Positions 47,801 to 55,380 of a stretch of DNA of 64,000 nucleotides are shown here, one piece after another. Source of the stretch: Codonopsis lanceolata (taxonomy: Eukaryota > Streptophyta > Magnoliopsida > Asterales > Campanulaceae). Numbering within the stretch: position 1 is the first letter of the stretch; each line of letters begins with the position of its first letter. The notes beneath the pieces are model-generated. The model did not search any database. It saw only the letters and a list, made by a program, of their open reading frames with translations, and was not told the origin of the DNA. The stretch is taken from the NCBI GenBank assembly GCA_013146195.2, contig CM028381.1, positions 101,531,002-101,595,001 on the forward strand, read 5' to 3'. Position numbers and translations under genes: made by a program.

Positions 47801-50800
47801 GCGCCAACACTCATCATCAATGAGGTCTTTTTCATAAGCTGCCGCCATATTAACCTGCTTCCTTTTATCCTGCGTAGGGTGATCTGGCAAGGGATTGTCA
47901 TGAACATTCCTTGGTCGGACTTCCAACCGACCTTCTGAAATATATCTTTCAGATTAAAACAATTTTTGGTTGGATGACCCACCCGTCGATGATAGTGACA
48001 ATACCTCGGGTGATCCATATCCTCCTGAGTTGGTTCACGCCGCGTAGGCGGTAAGATAATATCCCCATGTTGGATCCAGTTATTCAAAGTATCCATAACC
48101 TCTGTCATCCTGAGTAGTTTGGCGCCTTGTAATTATCTTTGTTGATTATCGATCGAACATTCCTCCCCATCATGCTTATCGAACATTCCTCCCCGTCATT
48201 CCTTTGTCATTCCTCGGTATTAGCGGTGATCCTTTGTACCATTGCCTCGATTATCTTTATAGCCTCGAGTAACATGTTGAGGACCGGATTCGTTCCATTC
48301 TACAAGAATGTTCTATGGCAAGATCAAATTGCCCGGTAGCCTCACCCACCTTTGAAAAGTAGGGATATCCAGATTAATAAGCAAGCGCCTATAGTCGTAG
48401 TCCATCTTCTCCAAACAATACTTCACCAAAACCTGCTCCTTAGGAGGATCATGCAACGCCAATGATTTGTTCTTGAAGCGCTTCACATAGTCTAGGGGTG
48501 TCTCATTTGCGTGCTGTCCTTCTCTTGTTAATTGGAAGATCATAATCTTCTCATCGATGTGGAAAAAATTGGACAAGAACAACTTGGACATCCTCTCCCA
48601 CTCGTAGATGTTACTCTTGCAGGCGGTAATACCAACTATAAGCGATCGCTTAGGGACTTGGGAAACTCCATCAAACACAAGCTATCAAGCATAGTGTATG
48701 GCTCAGCTCCTCAAAATCTCGAACATGCTCAGGTGGGTTTCTATCACGACCCCCGTACTGGCGAAAAGTAGGAGAGACATAATTCTCCGGATAAGGTGCC
48801 TGACAAATGACTAAGGGATATGGAGGTCCAGAATCCTCCTCAGCTTTGGGTGGCCGAAGCCGGGCCACAGATTCCAGCCGGTTGTTTAACTTGATCCAAG
48901 GTTCTGGTCCTGTCCCAAGAGGAGTTTCTACGAGCTTGGGTTGGCTTGTTTGGGCTTTGATGCACGGACACAAGCGTAAACTTCTGACCTCAAATACGAG
49001 GGAAATATTGGACACGTAGCACGTAGACCCAATCCAAATTACTGCGATGCGAGCTATTACAATTCGAACTTTGAAGCCTCGAACCATCCGTTGAGCGTCT
49101 TCGAGGATATTTGCTCATAATGTTGGTAGCGAAGACTGCTATGTTGGAATAGACTTGGAGTGGAAGTAGGTGTGGAATGTGTGGAAAATTGTGTATCCAG
49201 AATACGTATACAAAGATGGTGTTGCCCATTAGTTGGCTCATGGTTCGGTGGTTGGCGAACCACGAATATTGTTATTGGTCATGGTTCCGAACACGAGGCT
49301 CAGGAGGCTGTAGGCCCAGCTGCGAGCTAAGATACCATGGTTGAGTAATTCTGAAGAAGCTGAGTAAAGTACGCCTGAGAGATGATCACTGGATCCTTTG
49401 GCGGAGCCTCATTTTCTCCCGCCACCATAGCCTCAATGAGCGGTGGCATCGTCTCATTCCGAGAACTAACTTCGTCAACATTATCATTGTTTCCGGTCTG
49501 ACTCGTCGTTCTGTTGGTTTTCTTCGGAGGCATGACTCAACGTGAATACCTCCCCAGAAGAGTCGCCAAATGTAGAATGTGAGTGTCCCGGAGGGTGTGA
49601 TGTGTGCTAGGGTAAAGAGTTAGGCGTGACACGTTGCTATCAAAGAACCTCAAAGAGTGAAGGATCAGGGTGGAAGCCAAGACTGATCAAACAAAGAGAA
49701 AGAGGGCAAAGGCTGATGCCAGAGAGTTCTCTCTCTAGTACTCACTAAGTTCTCAATCAAGTGAATTCTATCAAATGATTATCGATCCTTGAAAATGAGG
49801 TTTTCACCTCTATTTATAGTGAATGTAGGATGACACAGGGAATATTCCCAGCTAGGTGTCATCGTCCTATTGATCATGCAATGATCATAAGACAAGTGTC
49901 CTATAAGTGGGGACCACAATCAGCTCTTTCTCTCTTAGTGATCAGGTCACACTCATCGCATGTGCGTGGTATCGCACGCGTACAACGGGTGAGACTTTCT
50001 CTTGACTTCAGCCACCAAACCAATAACCTAGAGGTTCCCAAAAATTGGCTCGGTCTTTTAAGGGTTCATGGACCCTAGACCTGCTGTTGCACTTAGAGTA
50101 AATCACCCGGTAGTGCCCTAAGCCGGGTCATCCTTGACAGATGTAAATACTAGCGTTAAGTTGTTGCCCTTTACCTTAGGCGTAGAGTTAGTTCCTTGGA
50201 ACCCTAATATTCAGAGATCGGGGCTTTAGGGCCAACTCAATTCTCATAGGGTCAAGATGTCATCTTGACGGAGCGTTTTGACCTTCGGCCAGTTTACTCG
50301 TGGAGACCATTAATAAAGCTGGGGTACGGCCGTAGAGGTCTGGGCATCATTACCCTTAGGCTAAAAGCACTCAACCTCGGCCCCCCTGTAGGCTATTTCC
50401 CGGAGGCCGGAGCCTAGTATGTTCTCGTACGATAGGTCTTAGTTTGGGGAAACTAGGTAATTACGTGGCAATCACCTGGAGTGACGTGGCATAACCTCTA
50501 CTACAATGATCATATAGGCATAAAGAAAGCTGCAAACATTCTAGCAAAGGCGATAGATTATGCGTTATGCCCTGAAGTCAAAGCACGAGCCTCTGAAATT
50601 TCTGAAAGATTATCTTTTGAGGTAATAATACCTTCTGTTGGAATTTTATATAGCTGGCCTTTTGTTACACCAATTTAATAAACATTAGGCATCTATGATT
50701 GATTTAGATATCAGAATCATCCTTCCCTGTGCATGATCATCTTCTATTTTCATATATGTTGTTTCTGAAACATCATTTAGTGATCTGTAAATCTACCTAA

Positions 50801-51352
50801 TTTGTGTGATTTTTGTTTTACTGGCCTAAATTGTTCGAAAGTCCAATTCTCTCAGTGTTTATGCTTTGTGTTTTTTTTTGTTTTTTTTTTTGTTCGAGTG
50901 CCTTGGGATTTATTGTTGTGATTTATATTACTGGTCTCCTTAATCGAGTTTTCCTTTCTTCTCTCCAATAATATGGAGAAGGATTTGGCTTAGATCAAAA
51001 TTCCAATTTTGATGTCATAGTATTGCTTCGGTGAACACCTTTTGGGTGCCTTTTTAGCCCCTCGCCTTTCGCCTTTGACAACTATGATGAGTATTTCGTG
51101 GTACAGAGAGAAAATGGCTATCTGGCATGTTTGCAGCCAAATTTTGTCTCTGTTCTGCAATCTCATTTAGCTAATTACCACAAGTTGGTTGGTTTAGCTA
51201 TACCAGCACAAGACTAAAGAGGAACAAGTATTTAATTTAATTTATTTTTATTGGGATTGGGATGGATCGAGTATATTATTTCTGTTGCCATTTTATAGGA
51301 TGGAGTTGGAGAAGCAGTGAAGATGTTGAAAGAAGAGTTAAAGATGGGATGA
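23893..51352 (+). CDS. UGT80C1: UGT80-type sterol glucosyltransferase gene, 15 exons, frameshifted in exon 14
   Basis: Exons: 23893-23958, 24109-24180, 26640-26733, 26878-27020, 27853-27923, 29805-29886, 30157-30258, 30404-30459, 30988-31022, 31706-31922, 32594-32809, 35262-35321, 35444-35483, 40794-41019 and 51299-51352. All splice phases join. The sum is 1,534 nt, one more than a whole number of codons; removing the extra base in exon 14 gives 510 residues, close to what I recall for Arabidopsis UGT80C1. The N-terminus has the GT28-type MAFGTKGDVYPIAAIAAAFA. The UDP-sugar box is HHGGSGSTAAALHAGIPQ then PFMLDQFYWAE (about residues 400-430). Family role: glucosylation of sterol 3-OH at membranes; the UGT80C branch substrate is less certain. 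The 1-nt insertion near 40834-40838, right after the sugar box, leads to TGA at 40896-40898. Intron 10 is GC-AG. Introns 13 and 14 are swollen by LTR sequences. The symbol is by resemblance. Confidence 0.88.
24181..26639 (+). other. UGT80-like intron 2, with two local duplications
   Basis: No gene inside. A block of roughly 100 bp around gaaacttgatac is repeated (about 24800-24860 and 24925-24985). A second block starting acagtgaaaggctt is tandemly repeated (25238-25414 and 25415-25555). Confidence 0.65.
27329..27646 (-). mobile_element. TRIM-type miniature LTR element, 318 bp, in UGT80-like intron 4
   Basis: Terminal direct repeats 27329-27400 and 27569-27646 (tgttaagtaac to caagcttaa). A perfect 5-bp target duplication tctta lies on both sides (27324-27328 and 27647-27651). 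Read on the minus strand, the first repeat is followed immediately by tggtatcaaagc, the initiator-methionine tRNA primer site, and the second is preceded by the polypurine tract gtgtgggggag. There is no coding capacity. These are the defining parts of a TRIM. Confidence 0.9.
28687..29032 (+). mobile_element. Second TRIM-like element in UGT80-like intron 5
   Basis: Direct repeats 28687-28799 (tgttgagactctaaac) and 28928-29032 (tgtcgagacactaaac) share attaataaagatc and tggttttgagatg. A primer-site-like agtatcaaagca follows the first (about 28811), and cacgtgagggggcg precedes the second as a polypurine tract. Target duplication is weak (aagac versus cagac). Confidence 0.6.
29453..29500. other. 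Near-perfect 48-nt hairpin in UGT80-like intron 5
   Basis: gtgtcccccttcacacta and its inverted partner tagtgtgacggggacac pair over about 22 bp with a loop around gtgc. The loop-side motif acactattttgtgcaaaa recurs at about 29723, just before exon 6. Role unknown. Confidence 0.75.
31183..31436. mobile_element. Stowaway-type MITE in UGT80-like intron 9
   Basis: 254 bp. The left end cttcctccgttcctaaaa and the inverted right end ctccctccgtttctaaaa are the classic Stowaway termini, flanked by TA target duplications (31181-31182 and 31437-31438). Confidence 0.9.
32330..32515 (+). repeat. Dispersed repeat shared with 57190-57345
   Basis: Shares attgtatccatatatata, then aataaaattt, aatctctctctct, and ttgcaaagtctt in the same order with 57190-57345. 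The TATA-like start and U-rich end suggest the tail of an LTR. It lies in intron 10 of the UGT80-like gene. Confidence 0.55.
33377..33905 (+). repeat. Two-copy tandem repeat of about 260 bp in UGT80-like intron 11
   Basis: Copies begin ctttttaatggtttattttt at about 33381 and 33635 and both end with ctagttgact and agtttgagtctata. Further on (34026 and 34102) the motif agcctgtcctgg is also repeated. Confidence 0.8.
35651..36652 (+). repeat. Direct duplication of about 390 bp in UGT80-like intron 13
   Basis: Copies 35651-36040 and 36262-36652, both starting catgtagcagt and containing ggcccacgggggttgataac. Similarity is about 90 percent by eye. Open frames on either strand here are not coding. 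Confidence 0.85.
37179..40651 (+). mobile_element. Solo LTR, 3,473 bp, in UGT80-like intron 13
   Basis: Starts tgtcatgacccgatccg and ends gtggtcttaca, so it has TG/CA ends. It is flanked by a perfect 5-bp duplication tttta (37174-37178 and 40652-40656). No primer site, polypurine tract or coding frame lies inside. The long LTR and the tgtcatgacccgatcc start fit the Tekay/Del chromovirus branch of Ty3/gypsy; that lineage call is inference. Confidence 0.85.
40904..41515 (+). repeat. Duplicated host segment, copy 1 (part of exon 14 plus intron 14)
   Basis: Begins atgatcatataggcataaag within exon 14 and ends cagagagaatggg at the left edge of the LTR element. Copy 2 is at 50506-51117. By eye the copies differ by a few percent. 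Confidence 0.92.
41516..42432 (-). repeat. 3' LTR of the gag-PMD element
   Basis: Matches 49584-50505 along its whole length with a few percent divergence and small indels. Confidence 0.93.
42478..42606. repeat. Three-copy 43-bp tandem repeat
   Basis: Units begin at 42478, 42521 and 42564 and share ttcttgctcagcttggt. They lie between the 3' LTR and the 27-bp array. Confidence 0.9.
42852..43440. repeat. 27-bp minisatellite, about 20 units, palindromic
   Basis: The consensus unit contains ctgaagtc and gacttcag, which are inverted partners, so each unit can fold. Because 27 is divisible by 3, the array stays open on both strands: a SEVNFWTSV nonapeptide on plus and TSETEVQKL on minus. Some units near 43130-43220 are truncated. 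Confidence 0.92.
43500..43870. repeat. Degenerate repeat with ggggctttagataaaact motifs
   Basis: Several irregular copies of aggggctt-taga-aaaac alternate with ggtttagataccaa. It is probably an older tandem array in the element's 3' region. Confidence 0.6.
43871..45749. other. Non-coding interior of the LTR element
   Basis: Contains the nested Stowaway at 44883. The open frame at 43887-44387 on the minus strand (166 codons) has no similarity I recognise and may be chance. Confidence 0.5.
44883..45120. mobile_element. Stowaway-type MITE nested in the LTR element
   Basis: 238 bp, left ctccctccgtccctaattta, inverted right end ctccctcgtcctcctttcc, flanked by TA at 44881-44882 and 45121-45122. 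Confidence 0.93.
45750..47280 (+). pseudogene. PMD-like frame on the opposite strand of the LTR element, decayed
   Basis: Reads DDDAFWSVF, TAG (about 45926-45928), then GEPVEKLITIGEEPTEGQIA, YVETLKSVGLYDVVRAFHTL, LNLILSRWSIDTH, and after a frameshift near 46262 EITFTLEDIVELTSLDYVGE. The order 'RW-x-THT, W-GE-x-T-TLEDV-x-L' is the PMD core (PF10536). It continues with AAYILALISQFLMP and RIPLGAMILGNLYSRLD, another frame break near 46745, and a C-terminal frame 46768-47280. At least two stops and two frameshifts mark it as dead. It converges with gag (about 150 bp apart). This PMD differs strongly from the MULE one at 20589-23453. Confidence 0.72.
47430..49533 (-). pseudogene. Gag of the LTR element, frame-broken
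   Basis: Starts ATG at 49533 (MPPKKTNRTTSQTG), 50 bp inside the 5' LTR. Downstream pieces show YPENYVSPTFRQYGG (about 48800), the retrotrans_gag block WERMSKLFLSNFFHIDEK then ETPLDYVKRFKNKS (48620-48450), and a C-terminal finger-like YCHYHRRVGHPTKNC (about 48010-47965). These three are Tat/gypsy gag landmarks in order, spread over several frames by small indels and stops. Confidence 0.78.
49584..50505 (-). repeat. 5' LTR of the gag-PMD element
   Basis: Whole-length match to 41516-42432. It ends abruptly at the second copy of the host segment. Confidence 0.93.
50506..51117 (+). repeat. Duplicated host segment, copy 2
   Basis: Starts atgatcatataggcataaag, i.e. in the middle of exon 14, without that exon's splice acceptor or its first 110 bases. 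It continues with the gtaata donor and intron sequence as in copy 1, and then with unique intron leading to exon 15. It reads cagagagaaaatggctat at the point where copy 1 is cut by the LTR element. Confidence 0.92.
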
Positions 51353-52250
51353 CGGAAAGAGAAACACTAACGCATCATAGAATTTGGAATATCCAAAGAT
51401 TCGTGGGACTATTCAATATCATGGAGGAATGAAATGTTCCAAAATGTATTTTGAATTTTGAATTTTGATGCAAATTGAATTAAAATCTGCCTTGGGTAAA
51501 GTTGGAAAGTAACAACTAAAATTTCGGTGGGCGGTTCAAGTTTATATTGGGTGCGTTTCATTTACTGCCTTTATTGTTTTCTTCTTGTCACAAGTCACAA
51601 CTCACAACGGAGAAAAGATTAAGTGATAGAAAGTTAGAAACACTTGTGGTCAACACTCAACAAAGAGAGGAAATTTAAAATTGCGTTGACTCTTTTCTCG
51701 AAGGTGGACTAAGTTGAGATATGCACAAGCTATTCTGAATGAATCAACCGCATAGCTAATTGAATCAAAATAATAATAATAATAATACAAAAAGAAATGT
51801 AGTCAATCTAGAACATAATACTCCTATATATATTAGTACAACTTTTCAAACCTAATATTTTTTACTTTTACCAATCAATCATTAGTACAACTTTTTCGTC
51901 AGAAAGTGGTACACTATGTGGTATAAGAGATCTCAACTCCTTAGTTTTTTTCCTTGGAGCAAATATTACGATAAGGTCAAGGGACTCTAGAACTAGATAA
52001 CTGCAGTTCGGGTCAGGGGTACTAATCCGGAAATTTATTCTATTAAAATATTGACATAGGACATGAATAAAAGGAGGACAACGTTTTTCGTAAAACGCAA
52101 ATTATCAAATTTTCTCTAAAAAAATAATATGTATTACGTCCCTAAAAATGAAAATATCCTAGAGTACATAAAGGAAAAAACAACTGTTAAAATTAACTGT
52201 CTCATAACTGTAAAAAAATGTCTAATGTCTCATGACTACCTAATAATTGT
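51353..52250. other. 3' flank of the UGT80-like gene, AT-rich
   Basis: Presumed 3' untranslated region and intergenic DNA. No clear polyadenylation consensus and no gene. Confidence 0.55.
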
Positions 52251-52488
52251 CTTAATCAAGACAGTAAAATGGTCTTGATAACAACACGATTATGATAGAG
52301 CGTGGGTTGTATCATTCTTGAGGACATGCTAGTGTTCCGCATCATTTTCCCTAGGTTGGAAGAATCTCGACCTCGAGTGATCCGGATAAAATGATAAATA
52401 GAAGGTTTTGTAGGATGATAGCGTGACAAATTAGCAATGTTGTAGTACAATCACTACTGATCACAAACCCCAAGAAAATAAGGCTCGA

Positions 52489-53930
52489 CTATACAAAGCT
52501 ACACTTCTTCAAATTGCCTTCTCGAATTGCCTTCACCTTCTCTTCATCTGTAAATGATTTCAACATCTCATTCATCAACAACATAAATGTTCTAGGTGCG
52601 TTAGAGACAACCCAAATGGCATAACAATCCACTCGTACATGACCTCCTTTGTTTTGAAAATTGTCTTCCACACATCTCTAGGTCTAATGTGGATATGGTG
52701 ATACCCACTTTGTAAACACTAAGGCATGAATTTCCTTTGTAATCATAGTATTTGCTACAAGAACAGAGTTTGAATGAGTTAGGATCAGAAAGTTCTCTCT
52801 CCTTGTTTCCCCATAAGATTGCTTGAAACACCAACGAGCTGATACTAACTTAAGTAAACACTAAGGCATGAATTTCCTTTGTAATCATAGTATTTGCTCA
52901 AGAACGAGTAAAGTTAGGACACCTGGACTTTACAACTCTCAATAGAGAGGTCGGGTGTTCAAGTCTCAATAAAGACACCCTGGACTTTACAACTCTCAAT
53001 AGAGAGGTCGGGTGTTCAAGCCTTTTCAGAGGCACCATTGTTGTTCAAGCCTTACCTAAGGGTCTAATTTAGTTACTCACTTATCTTAACGGAGAGGTCG
53101 ATTGTTCAAGTTCTACCAGAGACACCCTGTTACTTCTTAAGCCCTTTACCATTTGTAACCCACACAATATTGTACATGTCTGGATGTTTTTCCACAGGTA
53201 ATGTCGAAGCATTAACCAAACTTCGAGAGATGATATTTTCACAACTACCACTATCAATGATTAATTCAAAAATACAATTGGAAATTGTGCACCTGATTCG
53301 AAACAATGTGCTCCGTTGTGTGTCTTCACATTTAGGGGTTAACAAGACTTTTCTCACCACTAATACTATGTCTCCTCGTCTTCTCCATTTGGTCCACAAA
53401 TGTCATCGTCTTCATCATTGTACTCTTCTTCTTCTTGACCATCCAGATTAACTGGGTGGCGTCGAGGACAATTATTAGACTTGTGCCCAACCTCCTCACA
53501 CCTAAAACATTTATCCCACATTGACTTATTATAGGGGTTGTTTGTTGGTTTCTTCATAGGCTTTCTCCCCCACAATCCTTCTTTCCTGTTTTTGAACTTG
53601 GTCCAACACTCGTCCTAGCACCTGCTTTAGATGTTTTTGCGAAGATCATGCGATTCTCATCCCGTACATTATAGTTCTTGAACTCCAGGACTCCGTCTTT
53701 TGTGCCATATTATGTGCCTCGCTGAGAGCTAGAATCACTTGACAATCAATCTTGTCGCGGATTATAGGCTTCAGTCAGTGAATATACCTTTATACTTGTT
53801 GCCCTTCGATCTCCATCACTCGAGGTCGAGTTTCTTCCAACCTGGGGAGAATGATGCGGAGCAGCTCACGTTGTATCATAGACATGATATTGTCTAGATC
53901 TTAATGACTGTTTTTAATTTAAACAGTTAT
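52489..53930 (-). pseudogene. Ty3/gypsy remnant: gag end, zinc knuckle, protease and RT pieces
   Basis: On the minus strand, in order: a gag tail with LEETRPRVMEIEGQQV (about 53850-53780), a zinc knuckle CFRCEEVGHKSNNC (CX2CX4HX4C, about 53520-53470), an aspartic protease with ELIIDSGSCENIISRSLV (about 53270), and an RT piece SNAPRTFMLLMNEMLKSF (about 52610-52550) followed by a short NLKKCSF motif. Frames are broken, and the stretch 52680-53130 between protease and RT is filled with non-coding duplicated DNA, so most of RT is missing. Confidence 0.8.
52705..53030. repeat. Two short direct duplications inside the gypsy remnant
   Basis: taaacactaaggcatgaatt occurs at 52714 and 52855. ggactttacaactctcaata occurs at 52925 and 52981. 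Confidence 0.85.
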
Positions 53931-55380
53931 TTAGACAAGACAGTTATTAGGTTGTTTACTAGCTAGATCAGTTATTAGATAGTTATTTGCAGAGGCCAAT
54001 ACGGGTGTACATGGACGGTTGCTTCCTATGGTTTACTATTGTGGCGGTTGGCGAAGGGGGTTTACTATTGAGCCGATTGAAGACGGCGGCGGCTGGCGGC
54101 TGGACTGATGTTGAGGCGGCAAATATGGGAGAACGGGATGGATTGTGGGTGGAGATGGATTCACCGATAAAAAAGAGATGAATGGGGATGGGTGAGATTC
54201 ACCGGAGAAGGAGGAGGCCGACTGTGGATTTGAGCAAAGGGGTGACGTTGGCGGCTATGTGGAGGCTGAACGAAGGGAAGGTGGACATCGGCCGACTGCT
54301 TGGTAGAGGGAGACGGGGCCTGTACATGGGCTGCTTGGGACCGAAATCGAACAGAGGGAGAGAAAGAGCACGCCGGCCTATCATGGTGAGAGATGAGATG
54401 GAGCAGAGGGTAGCCACCTTTCTTTTTCCTTTATATGATGCACCAGAGCCCTTTCTCACAAAGAAGAGATCTAATTCAGGACATACAATTGATCTGTTTC
54501 ATTATAAGCGGCGGGAATTCAAGAGTTTCTACACCCCGTTAATTGTCTGGGATTTTTTTTGTTTTTTTGTTGTTTATAAATTGTGATTTGAAACTCCCTC
54601 TTTTGTTTAGGATCTTTACTTTATTATGTAAAAATGGAACAATCCCTGAAAATTGGCCAGCTGATTTTTTCTTGGCATGACCAATTGATGATTTAATTCT
54701 ACTGTAAAATTGTGTATCAAAGTTATAGATATCAATATTATTGTTATTATTATTTGAGTAAAATACCATTTTTTTTTCTAGATAAGGAAAGATTCTGTAG
54801 CTTGGTTTTTTGTTTAGAGAAGCATGATGAGTATTTGAGTTTCATCACAGTCGGAGTAAGGTGATTTTTTTGTAGCTTGGTTTTTTTTTTCTAGGTGAGT
54901 CTTTAAGTATTTGATAATATGTCTATCAAATAAAAGTTTTAAGTATATGATCTTTAATTTTTTTTTATAATTTTTCACATAATTTGTAGTAATCCATGGA
55001 AGGTCAAGGTTATGCTTCATTTGGTTTAGGTTTAACGTTTAAGAAGGGAGTAAAATTTTCATCATCATTTCTTATACACTTTTGGGAATGACAGTGTTTT
55101 GAAAGCAATTTTTACTCTTTATGTGGATATTGGTGGTAAAAGTTGAGATTTGAGTATTGGATATAGAGTTTATTGGGAGTGATAAGGGGTTTGTGGTTAG
55201 TGGAGTAGGTAGGATGATTTCATTTCTCAACAACTTAGTTGTGAAATATTCATGGGTTGGACTAATTCAATTCTTCCGACTTCCGGTTCACTGTCAATTG
55301 CTCATTAAATATCTTATGGATGCTCACATGTACACGAAGCCATTCATTTATTCAATCGTACCAAGATAAGATTGCTCCAA
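53931..55380. other. Intergenic DNA with one GC-richer patch, no gene called
   Basis: Between 53990 and 54450 the DNA is richer in ggcgg motifs and open on both strands, but no protein family is recognisable. It could be a relic of a host exon. The rest is AT-rich. Confidence 0.45.

Larger units (their letters stand above)
41516..50505 (-). mobile_element. LTR retrotransposon, 8,990 bp, gag without pol, plus an opposite-strand PMD frame
   Basis: LTRs 41516-42432 (917 bp) and 49584-50505 (922 bp) share tgtcccggagggtgtgatg at one end and ctactaca at the other. The element reads on the minus strand: 5' LTR at 50505-49584, a tggcgactcttctgggga primer-site-like region, gag from 49533 down to about 47430, then an opposite-strand PMD frame, tandem repeats, and a purine tract (caaggggacaaatg) next to the 3' LTR. 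No protease, RT or integrase motif is visible, so it must depend on a partner element. Tat-type gypsy elements are known to carry extra, often antisense, frames and 3' tandem repeats, which fits. Flanks do not form a target duplication (atggg versus atgat). Confidence 0.9.

Noticed and set aside
54182..54586. 134-codon plus frame, with a minus frame opposite
   Set aside because: No recognisable similarity, open on both strands due to local GC content; recorded only as a GC-richer patch.
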